From Dermanyssus gallinae (taxonomy: Eukaryota > Arthropoda > Arachnida > Mesostigmata > Dermanyssidae), in contig QVRM01006574.1 of assembly GCA_003439945.1 (NCBI GenBank), positions 406,501-470,500 on the forward strand: a DNA stretch of 64,000 bases, written 5' to 3'. This document shows positions 24,491 to 38,183 of this stretch, piece after piece. How positions within the stretch are numbered: position 1 is the stretch's first letter; the number at the start of each line of letters is the position of its first letter. The notes beneath the pieces were generated by a model that had not been told where the DNA came from, searched no databases, and was given only the letters and a program-made list of their open reading frames with translations. The position numbers and the translations under genes were made by a program.

Positions 24491-24618
24491 CCACTTCGAC
24501 ATTCACCTTGTTTAAATTGGGAACCATGATAACCAATTTAGGAGTGACCGGTCTGGGTCTCGAACCCAGGCTTCCCAAATGCAAGGCAAAGGCTTTTATC
24601 ACTTAGCCATCTTGCTCG
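24491..24618 (-). mobile_element. tRNA-derived SINE, family 2, copy A
   Basis: Read on the - strand, a tRNA-like head (GATGGCTAAGTGATAAAAGCC, then TTTGCATTTGGGAAG, then the B box GGTTCGAGACC) is followed by a body containing AAATTGGTTATCATGGTTCC. The same head and body occur at 59144-59271 with about the same spacing. The anticodon-loop position reads TGC in both copies, which would suggest a tRNA-Ala(UGC) ancestor; this is tentative. T-runs at 24461-24469 and 24391-24399 may be remains of an A-tail. Confidence 0.75.
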
Positions 24619-25355
24619 TTAATTAGGCATCACTTGGATGCTGTCAAAGGCCAAAAAGTGACTTGGTGGCGGCAGCGACCGTACACTGCGCCAAATAGAG
24701 CTTGAGCCAGCCGTGGTTATGAATAGTTGGTTGGTTTGATTGGAGTTTTTGGCGAATCGCCGATGTTTTTATTTTTATTTTACTTTATGCTCGTTCGTTC
24801 ATCGATTGTTTGTTGCCACGTTAACTGAATTGACGCCAACTGACGCTAATCGGCAACTGGTTACCCTGGGTTATAATTATTTTGGACACAATTAAGACCG
24901 ACACTTAACGTGTCGGCCAGACGCCGGTGTCGACCTCAAACGGAGACGCAGACAAGATGTGAATTGTTATGACACTTCCTGTTTGAGCAGCTGCCAAATG
25001 ATTGTTTGCGAGGACCTTGCGGAAGTTGAAGTGCCACTAGTCTATAACAGTGTAAAGTATCAATTACTAGTGTAAGCAAACAAAGCAAGAGATTACCAAC
25101 GCGAAGTACTGCCGCGCGGAGGTAGCAGCAGAAGATTTATGGCAGGGGGTGAGGGGGGACAATTGGCCCCAGCTGAACCCCTAACTTTCTTGAGCGTTCA
25201 CGACGGGAGTAAGAGGCTTCGCCTGCGGCTGGGCGTGCTCGGGTTAGTTCTGAAAGCCCGAGCGTATGTCCCCTGGTTGTATGTCGAGTGATAGCTCTGT
25301 CATAGAGAGATGCCGACCCGGTTGTTGCCGATATTGGCTGCCTTCGGATTGTCCT

Positions 25356-25384
25356 CTATATATATATATATATATTTATATATC

Positions 25385-25418
<34 letters not shown>
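25356..25418. repeat. (AT)n microsatellite pair
   Basis: Two AT tracts separated by TTTATATATCTCG. Confidence 0.9.
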
Positions 25419-25419
<1 letters not shown>

Positions 25420-26790
25420 ACAATGTGTATAGCACACGGTGTTACATTATTCTTCTTGGCACACAAATGCCCTTCCATATCGATAGAAGAACATTGGAGC
25501 AACGTTAAAGGTAGACTTCAACATTCCCCAGTAGGAAATATTCCCCTATGTAGCTGATGGTTTAAGAAAGTTGTGGGATATCTTAAAGTCTACAAAAACC
25601 AAAAAGGCTGGCGTCAGCAAAAATAGAGAAGCATTTCAGCTGGTTCGGTGTACTTGTATACCTCGCTTCAACGCATCTGGCAGTATATATATATATATAC
25701 TCGTGTTCAAAGTGTTTTTGAACACACCTATATATATCAACTCAGAGTGAAACTATGCAAGGCAATCCTCTTATTGGAATGCTGTCGCTTTACCACTGAT
25801 GAGCTAAGTGGGCGCAAACATAGCAACAAACAGACGAAGTAAGTACTAGGATATGCTGCGTTAAGCAAAAGCAGTAGCTTCCACAGCAGCAGCAGCACCA
25901 ACGACAACAACAACAACAACAAACAAGAAGCTCACCAGTGGCCAAAACTGTAGTTATTACCATAACAACGCATGGTGTCGATCTAAATTGACATTGCTTG
26001 CCTGGTCAGCAATGATTTTATCGCTCTGCGTACCGAGACCCGCTGACCGTGTCATGTTATGTGTGTGTGCGTTTGTCCATTGGCTTTTCTGTTCGTGTCT
26101 TGTGTCTATTTGACCGTTTTCATCCCTTTAATCATTCGGCTATGGGAACCTATTTTCTTTTCTTTGGAGAACTGTTGTTAATGCTGTAGCTGCTATATTA
26201 TAGCTGACGTTGTTGTTTTTGTTTGTGTCGTTGTTATCCTGTTGTTGTCGATGTTTTTGTTGTTGTCGTCGTCGTCGTCGATGTTTTTGTTGTTGTTATT
26301 GTTGTCGTTGTTGCTACTACCTCTGCTGCTCATCGTCCGCTGAGGGGCCGGTGACCCTCCACCTCCCGCCCGTATAGCAGGTCGCGTCACGCACGATAAA
26401 CTTCAGAGCTTATAAGATGCAATTGTATCGTTGTTGTTGTTGTTGTTGTTGTTGTTTTTGTGGTCGTTGTCGTTTTAGTTGTTGTTGTTGTTGTCGCCAT
26501 CGCCAACATTGTCATTGTGCTGTCAACCAGCCGTCTAGTCTGTAACCATAGTAATAGCAACAACAACAACAACAACACAACCAATAATAAAAATAATAAT
26601 AATAGTAATAATGATGATTTCGTTTGCCTGCTGGCCACCCCACTCCATAGGCACCGTGATGTGAACAGATAGATACATGCACACACACACACAGAACACA
26701 CAAACATACTTATATGCACAGTTATAACAAACGCCAGACGCTCTTTGTTACACACAGATTGCCGATGGGTAGCTTCGTGGTATAGATAGT

Positions 26791-26791
<1 letters not shown>

Positions 26792-26822
<31 letters not shown>
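26792..26822. repeat. (AT)n microsatellite
   Basis: Pure AT tract. Confidence 0.95.
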
Positions 26823-26824
<2 letters not shown>

Positions 26825-27181
26825 TACAAACTGACACACATAGATGCACAGTTATACACGCGCATAGAAGCGGTACGCCACAGATACCTGCAAAACGAGC
26901 TATACAGGCGACTAGGCCGTCTGCCGAAGTCTTTTTGTCGTAGCCTTTCATCGTTCATCGGCGACAGCAGCAGCAGCAGCAACACTACAACAAAACGCCC
27001 ACCAGCAACAGCAGCAAATGTCAGTGCTGTCTACGCGGATCAGCAGCATCTCACCCAGCGGCGGTTCCGTGGGCTGAACTCGCTCCCGAAGACCGCCAGG
27101 ACAATTTTCCGCGACGGTGTCTGGACGCAACAACAACAACAACATCAACAACATCATCAACAACAACAACAACAACAGCGA

Positions 27182-27313
27182 CGTCGTCAACAATAAAAAC
27201 AGCCATGTCGTCAATACCAACAACAACAACAACAGCAACAGCAGCAACGTCGCCAACAATAAAAACAGCCATGTCGTCAATACCAACAACAACAACAAGA
27301 ACAACAACAACAA
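27182..27313. repeat. 66-bp tandem duplication inside a CAA-rich region
   Basis: The block beginning CGTCGTCAACAATAAAAACA (27182) recurs at 27248 as CGTCGCCAACAATAAAAACA. Both copies continue with AGCCATGTCGTCAATACC and a CAA run. The period is 66 bp. Confidence 0.8.
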
Positions 27314-28177
27314 CCACGTTAACAACAAGGACAATGACGCTATAAGAAATAGCAACAATGACTGTTCTATCTTCAGCCACTGCAATAGGCAGTAACAGCC
27401 AAAGCCAAGAAGGGCATCCACCACAACAACAACAACAACAGCAACAACACAGAACCAAAAACAACAATAAAAACAGTAGTAACACCTGCAAAAGCGGTTA
27501 CGTAAACAGTTTCTGGTCCATCTTCGATGCTTCTGGGTGCTCTTCTTTGTTGTTGTTGTTGTTGTCGTTATTATTCCTATATTTTAATTCTTATTATTCT
27601 CTTCATAATATTGCTGCTGATGATGATGATGATGATGATTAGCATGATTATGTGTATCGGATACCGCGCCTCAGCGGGCGTTACCCCAACATCGCTCGCT
27701 GAGCTTGCCAGCCCGGCAGCCCGCTCGAGGACGTCCGTTCAGAGCGGAATAGTGCGTAGGGCGCATAGGGTTCCCCCTCATACACAGGGTCACTGCGGTC
27801 AGCTTTACTCCAACTACAACTCATTACTCCGACTGCTACTATAATTCCAATTGCTTACTAGCGTGCGGAGGTCCGATGTCATTGTCCGTTGTTGCACCCA
27901 CCACGACGCCAGTTGTGGAGGTAGCAGTCGGGGTAATTTTTGTTGTTGTTGTTGTTGCTGATCGTGTTGTTATTGCTGTTGTTGTTGTTGCTGAACGTGT
28001 TGTTATTGCTGTTGTTGTTGTTGTTGCTGATATTGTTGCTACGGTTGTTGTAATTGCTGATCTTCTTATTACTGCCGGGCTGGTCTTGTTGTTATCATTG
28101 TAGTCGTCGTTGTTGTTGTTGTTGATCGTGTTCCTACTGCTGTTCCTGTTGTTGGTGATCTTATTGTCACTATTGTC

Positions 28178-28346
<169 letters not shown>

Positions 28347-28687
28347 TTGTTGGTAACTAGAGAGAGTTGCACCGATTGCAAGGGTTATGACTAGCCTACG
28401 CTGTGAGACGAGAAACGCAGCACGAAAACGCGACGGTTGCTCAGTTACAAATGCAAGCGCAAATGACACTGACGACGTCCGGTAGCAGCAGCAGCAGCAA
28501 CAACAACAGCAACAGTTGCAGCAGCCGCAGCGCTAGAAATAGGGTCATTGACTTGCGCTTGCGCTTAGCGCTTAGAGCCGTGTCACTTTTCTGGAAACGC
28601 GCTGAACCTAGGGCTGGCTACCCGACAATACGTAATGAATATTAGAGCTACACACACCAGAATATATATATATACATATATATATAT

Positions 28688-28879
<192 letters not shown>

Positions 28880-29056
28880 TACGTCCATGGCTATCCCTGG
28901 CGGTTCAGCGCGGGAGCAATTATGGACACAATGAGGGGCTGTCTCGAGGATGAGCTCGACGGTAGCGGTAATGCTCCTCACAAACTCTTGTTTAATGAGT
29001 TAACCATATAATCCCTAACTCTACAAGTGATTAGGTAATCAAATAAGAGCCATATG

Positions 29057-29057
<1 letters not shown>

Positions 29058-29126
<69 letters not shown>

Positions 29127-29127
29127 G
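29058..29127. repeat. (AT)n microsatellite
   Basis: AT tract with one G interruption. Confidence 0.95.
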
Positions 29128-29937
29128 GGAAACTGAAGGTATACCACGGGTCACAGTCTTGCCAAAATACGGCGTGTTGTCACTGGATTGAAATGTCAAG
29201 TTGAAGCTCGTCTTTGAAATTCGCAAATGCCGATTTCGAATTTCAGTATTCAGAGGTTAGCCAAAGCGTCTTAGGCGTCCGAGAAGTGTGGTTGTTAATA
29301 TTTCCCAGCAAGCGCTATGTCAAAATACTGAACTAACTATAGCTGATGTCGTCTGTCTAGCTAGCGTAAGTGGCGACGTTGGCATACACCTAAAATAACT
29401 GTGGAAAATATTCACCGGGACCCGTTGAAACGATCGCTCGGCGACGCATTTTCACGTGAATGGTTCCGCTCGTAGAGCTTCGATAATGGAACGCCTTTCT
29501 GTCGGAAATGCGAGCTTTAGAGAACCGAAAACATATACTTCCATTCAACTGTTCCGATAGCAAGCGAGGGCAAGCAGTCAATACACGAAACATAAAAATA
29601 TGGGTCACGATGCGCACTTGTCAGGGCTATCACGATTTCTCTCTCTGTGTTGACCGAACAGAAGCATATCATTTGTGACAGAAACACAAAGCTGTGTCGA
29701 GCCAACTGCAGCTAAAAATACACTGCGAAATAAGGTCGCAAAAGTGTGCCGAAAGCTTTGATTAGAATCCAGTGAAGGTGTTGACATAACATTCGAGAAA
29801 CAATAAACAATAGTGGAAAAGCCACGCGCCTGTCTTTATAGCGGTACTGAACAACGGTAAACTGAACTAACGAAATGAGATACAGCAGCGCCTTGACTAT
29901 CGAAGTATGACTTGCCAATAGTCCCAACAAATTACCG

Positions 29938-29990
<53 letters not shown>
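29938..29990. repeat. (TA)n microsatellite
   Basis: Pure TA tract. Confidence 0.95.
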
Positions 29991-29991
<1 letters not shown>

Positions 29992-30210
29992 CCTACATTT
30001 GCGCTACTTAACTCTAACCGCAAGCAAATTGCTAGAAAAATATAGACTTACCGTAAGACACACGCCAAGTTTGCCACGTAAATCTTGGTTGTCGCGTGTA
30101 ATTTTTAATAAGTTGTGCTCATCCTACTGGGTAATTCACACGAACTTAAATATATCGCTCAATTTTTTTCACGCGTTCTGTCTGCGCTCCACCCACTACA
30201 TAAGCTGGCC

Positions 30211-30211
<1 letters not shown>

Positions 30212-30241
<30 letters not shown>
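30212..30241. repeat. (AT)n microsatellite
   Basis: Pure AT tract. Confidence 0.95.
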
Positions 30242-31001
30242 GATGTGTTGATGTATATACAAGCGCGGTGGAATTAACCACTATTATTAGTAGTGTTCAA
30301 GATTGTCTTTTATGCGATTAACTTGTATTCTATGTTTAATCGTAAAGCACTTGTTTATACGCTACGTTTATAAGTTTTAAGATGATTGATACGTCTGCTT
30401 CAGGGCAAGCCATGACCCACGTGAATTCCTTCCTCATCTAAGTTGATGATCATCCTAATCTACACTGCTTTTTGACTGAATTTTAATATAATAGTTAAAA
30501 TATCAAATCAGGCTAAAGATAATACACACAAATCGTTCACAATACACCCGTACAGACACTCAGAGTTGTCTGTATACTCGTATGAACACAGGAGAACACA
30601 GTTTTTGCTTCTGTACTTACATTTATTATGAATAAACGAAAGGGTTACACAATCATTTCTTATGTAATTCCTTAATTTAGTAAGTTATCGGCCACTGATC
30701 ATCGTGCGTCATGTCAGGGCCGAACCCACGTGATGACATCAGAATCACGCTAGCCTCATTATGCAGGCTCTGCCGTCAGTGCTGTAATAGGGAAAGTCGC
30801 AGTTATTCATTCATCGTGTTGTCCATCGATATTGACAAGCAAATAGTGGCAAAATGCACCGATATGCGTCGCGTGTTACGTCCGTGGTTACGTTTCGTAC
30901 GTCGGTGTACTGAAGTTACTTCTCCCCCCCCCCCCCGTCCGGTTCGTTGCAGTCTCGGGGGTTTGTTCAAGGCAAACGACCGTTGCAGGAGGACCATCTC
31001 G

Positions 31002-31357
31002 ATGGTGACAATGTCAGCTGCGTCTACCATGTCGACGGCGATCCAGCCGCCGCCGACGCAACCCCGTCAACAGCCGAGCGGGTCTCCGAGTAGCCCCCAA
31101 GCTGCAGCCGCAGTCGCTGCCACCCCAGGCAGCGCTCCGGCACCGACGACGGCCGCCCCTCAGTCGGACAGCTCAAGCGCGGGCGGGTCGACGTCAGGCT
31201 ACTCGAGTGCAGGAACTTCGTCGGGGGCAAACTCGTCCAGTAGCAAATCCTCATCGTCGAGCTCGTTAACGAACTTCGGCTCATCCGGATCGCTCAATCA
31301 ACGACTCAACAGCAGCAGCAGCGGCAGCGGAGGCGACGTTGTATTCTGCAACAAGCG
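31002..31357 (+). CDS. KLHL17: KLHL17-like exon 1 (candidate first coding exon)
   Basis: Starts at ATG 31002; a second in-frame ATG at 31011 is an alternative. It encodes about 118 residues rich in Ser, Gly, Pro, Ala and Thr, then a short basic end (VVFCNKR) before donor GCG/GTAATC. The end resembles the residues before the BTB domain in KLHL17 (…HNSKRHYHDAF). The frame is open upstream to 30711, so the true start is uncertain. The 5' flank has a poly-C run near 30927-30941. Confidence 0.65.
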
Positions 31358-31396
31358 GTAATCGCCGCTGCGCGTGGCACATGCTTTATCATTTGT

Positions 31397-31459
<63 letters not shown>

Positions 31460-34400
31460 TATTTTAGACATGCTGTATTAACAACATCATTGATATCATA
31501 CGACAGACGATCATATTTATACAAGTATATAAACATACTCGTCTCTTCCACACCATGCATCAATACATATCTTGTTATTTTAAATATGTTGTATCAACGC
31601 CATCGATATCATACGATAGAATATTGTATTTTATTCAAGTATATTAAAATGCATGTTTATTTCATACACATGTATCAATATGTAAGAATAGGAAACTCGC
31701 CTGTTTTTATATCTTTAGTTAGACATAGAATAAAAAAATATGTTGTTTTGCAATGTATCATAAAGTGCCATTAAGATATGTTTACAATATGTTTATAGAT
31801 GTTAATGTCAAATGATACCCGTTGAGAAGTGCCGTGTACCCAGTGTTGTTTATTCATATTGCGGAATGAAGCCCGGTTTATGATTTGTTATTTTTCAACG
31901 TTCCGCCTCTGTGACCTTCTAATAGAAATACGAGCTATTCGCGCAACCTCGAACCGTATAGCGACGGCACTTCCGTAGGCTCTGCAGAATCTGGATCTGG
32001 TGACTTTGAAGCTCAGACCTCTACACATCACCTCAACTCCGATCACCTCTCCGCATGCTTTAAGGTAATGGCAGTCTGCTGTACTCATTGTCTCGAATCT
32101 GGTGGCTCGTTGAAGTTTTGTCAATGAGGTATGCGAGCAAAAGAATTAAAACTATTCCTCGAGGATGTGAGGCGTTTATACGTCTTAATAGCAGCAACAA
32201 AACAGTAGCCCCTTAATTGTTTAAGATGCTTTCTGTTCATTTTGGAGCTTGTGCGTCCTGCGATCCGTCCAGATCTCGATGAGTCATTTCACTGATGTGA
32301 CGACGCGGACATATTGTTACATCCTAGACTAAATGACCATAATGTAGTTGTCACCAGCCCATTTGACGAGCCCATGCCTATTTGGTTCAGTAAGGGGCTA
32401 TTTCGGTGATTTTGTGGAATTCTGCATATCTTGCAATTCTGTATGTCTGTATGAACTTTAGGACAAGTCAACGATGTCAACGAGTTATATTAGAGAAATG
32501 TGAGAAATAAACCAGCCCACCCTCTTCACGGTATTCACGGCAAAGTGTAGCGTATAGGAGTTCCTATCCTGAGAGTCAAAGCTATGCGGAAAATGATGAG
32601 TCTATCGTGATGCCAAGCTGCTATGAAAGCAGGAATCTAACTTCTAGCTCTCGCTAAACGGCCTCTCGCTGATGTGAGAGCCTTTGTAATTTTCTTCCCA
32701 GATTTCATGATTTTGTATGCATCCGGCCCGATTCATATGCGCTTCTGAATTGGCAGACAAATAGAGTTCTGACAGTGTTTACTTTTAGATCGCGTTGTTG
32801 TTGTTGTTGTTGTTGCGATTATTGTTGCTGCCGCTCTCATTGTCGATATCGGCTTTTCGTGTTGTTGCTGCAGGTCTTTTACGCCTGCGTTGTACTTCTA
32901 CGATATGCGTCTCTGTGCTGCTGTATGCAGCTGCTGTATGCATTCAATCACAATGGTGGTTCCGTTGTCTATTGTGGGACTTTCGCAGGCAATGAACGCA
33001 ATGCGTCTGAATGGTCAGCTGTGTGACGTTGTCATGCGGACCGGGCCTTCATCGTCTGGCACGTGTCAGCAGCTGACCGCGCATCGACTTGTGCTAGCGT
33101 CGGCATCCGCCTACTTCTTCGCCATGTTCAACGGCGATCTCTCCGAGCGGCACAGGTAATAATTAGCCGTTTCAGCAATTCATTATTGGCTGAGTGAGTC
33201 AATTAGTCAGCCATCCATCCGCATTGTCAGAACAAAATCACGCATCGTATACCAAACAGGTATCATCCCGTGCTCACATCGACCACGCAGCGTCTCCCAG
33301 CCCGGTCAGGCAAAAGCTAAGGCGATGCACGTCAGCGACTATCAGTGTCCAACCTTTATTTGGATAAAGCATCGTCTGGAGAGACTATGTAGTTTGATCG
33401 AAACGTTGGTAACCTCTCATTACCTTTCACATTACCAAACCGTCGTGTACTCGTGCGGCCTAGTTATATAGAGCACACTGTATGTCTCGCACGCTCCAAC
33501 TACTTAGTGCCTGCTAAAAAGCAAATTGTCTCGATTTAGACATAGGCTAGAATTAGTGAAGGCGTTCGTAATGTCCTGTTTATTTATTTAAAATGCACCC
33601 TGTTTGGGTATGTAAATACGAACATAGTATATATAACAAACATGGTAAAATTAGTTATGAGCATTCTCGCTCAAGCTGAGAAAGCGACACGGATTCCGTA
33701 CAATCAGGTAGGTGGTAGAGGGGACATGGGCCGCCACAACGACGGCATCTGCAGTCCTCCTTGGGTTCATGAAACCCAGCAGACCGGCATAGTAGATGAT
33801 GAAATCCGTGAACACTGTAGCGAGTAGTGAGGTGGCGACATGGCCGGAGAGCGTCCTTCCAGGCCTGGTTAGTCATAGCTGGTGATAGATAAAACTCTCT
33901 GGGAATTAGAGACACTTTTTGAGAATACTCATGCCGACCGTTTCCAGAGCGACTGTCTGCGGCAAATTAAAGCGGTCTACGAGTTCATCAATAAATGATA
34001 CTGAACCCGCGAGCATGTACACTAATCTGTTGCGCGAATTTGACGGAAGGCCAAGTACTCGCTTTAAGAAGGCTGGCTTCACCCTATCCATCTGCCATAA
34101 CTGCGAAATGCTACGATGTTTCCATGTCACTTGAATCCCGTAAGCAGCTACGGATGCCACTTTGAGCGTAAATAATGTCATGGCCGTCTGGACTGACAAC
34201 TGTGTTGGGTTTCTGATACCCGCTGCCGCGATAAGTGCTTTTCTACAACGCTTAGTTACATGCTGTGAAAAAGTTGTACCTCGAGACGAGAAAATTACCC
34301 CGAGATAGCAAAAGGTCTCTACAAACTGCACTTGCTCACCGTGAAGTCGCAGTTTATCTGTGCGGGCTCGTTGCCCGCCACGCCGAAACTTAACAGCCTT

Positions 34401-37400
34401 GGTTTTTGACACGTTTACTATGAGGCCATTCTGCGAGAAATATTCATCCAGTGTGCAAAGAGCAGCCTGCAGGTCAGTACGGATTCTGCTGAATATTACC
34501 AGATCATCTGCGTAGAGCAGGGTCATGACCGTTGAGTGCCGCTCTTTCATGATGCGTGGCAGATCACTCAGTAACGTTATAAATAGCAACGGGCTAAGAT
34601 TGTCGCCTTGCGGATACCCAGTCGTCTGGTCAAACGTGTTATGCTCGCACACACCATTATCGAGAATAATTTGGTTAGCCCTCAGAAGTGCGCAGAGTAG
34701 AGTGAGCATTCGCGGTCCGACTCCGGCCTGTCCCAACTTCTTTAAGACAATGTTACGGGGTGCGATGTCGAAGGCTGATTTTAAATCAATAAAAACCGCA
34801 AACAACGGGAGTTTTTTCCGGTTTAATGAGATTGTGATCTGCTCGAGAAGTACTTCGCAGGCTGAGATAGTGGAACGCCCGGTCCTGAAGCCATGCTGCT
34901 CATCTGGAAGAAACCCCAGTGCTGTCAGAAAATCCGTGAGACGTCTTGTCAGTATGCTTGAGAGTAGTTTGTAGACACAACTTCTTTTTGATATCGGCCG
35001 CCATGCAGCAGGGTCCGAAGGATCTCCTTTTCCTTTTGGAATTACTTTAAGAAGGCATTCATACCACTTGGCTGGCAGAGCGCCCTCAGAGAGGTATCTG
35101 TTAAAATGGGACTGCCATATAGGCACGAGGAGATGTCCCTGCCGAAAGTTTTCATTCCTTACAAGATCTGACCCGAATGCCTTGTTATTTCGTATACGAG
35201 CGAGAGCAACATTGACTTCGTCTAGACTAAACGGTTCATCAAGAGCCTCAGAGAAAAATCTCTCGGGAGTTTCGAGCTCGTACGAAATAGGAATCTCAAG
35301 AGGTACCGTATCCGCGTGGGTGAAAGCTGCTTGAAAGTGGCCCAAGAGTTTTTCAGATGGGATTGGACAGCTCGTAAACTTGTGAGGCTGTCGTATAATG
35401 AGGTGGGGTTCTTGTTGTGCTTTTAGTATGAGGAGGCGTTCTTGATGGTCAGCAAATGACCGTCTCTTGAGGTCTTGAAGCTTCCGATAATGTTGTCGTG
35501 TGATTGAGTAAATAGCCGCCGCAGCTGGGTCATATTACGATTGGTGGAGGGCTCTAAGTAGAATTTGCCTCAGCGCAAAGCATTCACTGTCGTACCAGCG
35601 AGGAGAGCGCCGCATATTTGGAAGTGATTTAGAAGCTGAGTTTATAAGGCGTTCGTAATATTGGCTAAGGCCGGCGTTTGAGAACGAATCATTTGCTTTT
35701 TGTAAGATTCATATATATATATATATATGACTCTTACAAAAAGTTACTTTGGTCTATGGGCTACGTATGGTTAAGATGACTTTCTCGAGTGACTAAATAT
35801 ATTTTAGCTTTTTTTAAATTTAATAATATAGCTTATTGTATAACGTTTTTTATGTTATCATTTTGGAGTAAACAATTGTCTCCGCGTTAACGTGTAGTTA
35901 CGGGTTCTGTAACTCAGGATGGGTTCAGTAGCCCAGTTCGACGATGTGCCCCGATTGTCTGATGTCTACATTATAAAGCAGCGAGCCGTTATTCGAGAAT
36001 TGTTCCACACGAGTATTTCAAAACGATGTCATGTTACGTTATGAGCTCTCGAGCGTTTGCGCTTGTTTTGCTAAATTGCCTCTCTGTAGAAGCCAGCGTA
36101 TTCACTCATTTATCATTGTTCTCTCCCAGTGCCTAATGAATCCAATAATGTCTTATCGAAATATCGAAAAATAACAAGAGAATGATGTGTAACTTGCTCA
36201 ACTACGGGTGTTAGTCAAGCAAAATTATAATTATAATTCCTACCTAAATTTGATTAAATAGTCGGTTTTTCCCTTTAAACATATGCACATATCCTTAAAA
36301 GTCCTAATTTAGATTTCTCTTGATTCCGAGCAGAATCCTAGGAATACAGGAATTTATAAACAAATCATATATATATCTATATTCCTAATATACTAGAAAT
36401 CTAGAATCGCTTTGCGTACATTGTCTGTAGGCATCCTTCACTCCGGGTCACAGATCCGCTTTAAGGTGTTTTTCTATAATTCCACGTTAGTTCCGTCGAA
36501 ATGTGATACGCTCCCGACGTGCTCTACGTGTTTACGTGTGCTAATTGCTGTGCCGGCCTATTTATTTGAGACCAGCTCGGAAGTGACTCTTCACAACGTT
36601 GACGGGCTGGCGCTCGAACTCATCATCGAATTCTGCTACACCGGCGAAATTGTCATCAACCAGAGCAACGTTCAGCGGCTTCTGCCGGCTGCAAGTCTCC
36701 TCCAGGTTAGCTAATTAGCGATGGATCATGCATGTCATCATATAATAGCCATTAGATCAACAAACCGCACAGCCAACGAACTAATGTCAGCACACCGACA
36801 AAGTAACAGCAACCATGGTTTAGTAGCGGTGACAACGCCAGCACATAAACCACGAACCAGCAATAAAATACATAAATGAAGAAATAGGGGGTCAAAACGG
36901 ACGAGACAGTCTCTCACCTAAACGACTACGGACGTACTACAACGGCCACGATCTCCCGTGCCAAAACTCAAAACGGCCTTTCGGCCTGACCCTCAGCCAA
37001 CATTTACCGTCCCGTTAGTGGGATTGCTTTCGCATTGCTTCCGCAAAACGGACACCCCATAAATACAAATGTGCAACGGGCGGGGATCGAACCCATGCAC
37101 CGCCACATGTGTCCCCTCCGGTCGCAAAGTGCACGCGAATGCACGCACCCACCACGCCACCTACGACGGGCTTGATTTTGCGTCAGAACCCCAACGTCTT
37201 CAACCGTCCAAACGATCACAAGCCAATGACGACACGTTTTTACCAGAATTCCTTAAAGCAGAGGGAGCGCGCCGACTCGAGACGCTCAAACCAAGTAACA
37301 CCTCAACTAATCCGAATTCTAATGCGAAAAAAAACACAAACAGATCACACACACAACCCGACTAAACAAACACGAAATCAAATTCTGACCGATTTCACAG

Positions 37401-38145
37401 TTAAGTCTGGCATCTTTTGGGATGGCAGTAGTGGCAGAAGGCCGCGGTGCTCATGAACTAACAAATAGACCGAGAACGGTTGAACTCAATCCATCCATTT
37501 CTCGTCCGTGCTTGCTATGCACTAGACGTACCGCACGGGTGTTTTTGCCCATCCGAGCCCTAGCCTGCCCTCTATATAACTGCCGTCATGGAAGGGACGA
37601 GTCTAGGGGCTGGTCAGTTACAGGAATAGTAAAAATAATTGCTTTCAAAAGCATTATCACATTAATCATTAACGTCGTCATCGCACGCGTCTACATGTGA
37701 CCTTAAAGGTATTGTACTTTTTAAATGAATAGCGGTACTCCGCTTTCTGCTCGGGTCTGCAGACTAAGCGAAGTTAGTGAAAATGGAATCGTAGTGAATG
37801 TAATGTTTGGAAAAGATCCATGCCGCTAAATCTGCATTGTTTCCGGATAAGATGGTTTTTGTTTGCTGCTGATTGCAACTAAGAGACAGCTTGACATGGT
37901 TCTGTTGTTTATTGCTGTTGTTGTCGACCTTGTTGCTACTGTCGCTGCCGCTGTTGTTTTTCTAACCTTACACTGATGCACCGACTGCCGTCCAGGTGGA
38001 GACCGTACGTGAAGCTTGCTGCAAATTTCTTCTATCGCAGCTGGAGCCCTCCAACTGCCTCGGTATCCGATCGTTTGCCGACGCCCACGCCTGCACCGAC
38101 CTACAAGTACGTGAGTCACTGGCAAAAGATCTAAATAACTCGAAA

Positions 38146-38183
<38 letters not shown>

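Larger units (their letters stand above)
28880..30600. other. Intergenic, three AT tracts
   Basis: No supported gene. AT tracts lie at 29058-29127, 29938-29990 and 30212-30241. The remaining sequence is unrecognised; it may include the upstream region of the KLHL17-like gene. Confidence 0.4.

Noticed and set aside
25740..25830. tRNA-like stretch (CTTAGCTCATCAGTGGTAAAGCG on the - strand)
   Set aside because: It resembles an A box, but no B box follows at the right distance and the arms do not pair well.
27117..27395. Asn-rich 92-codon frame with a 22-residue repeat
   Set aside because: It is the translation of CAA repeats and a 66-bp tandem duplication; the same DNA is open on the - strand too.
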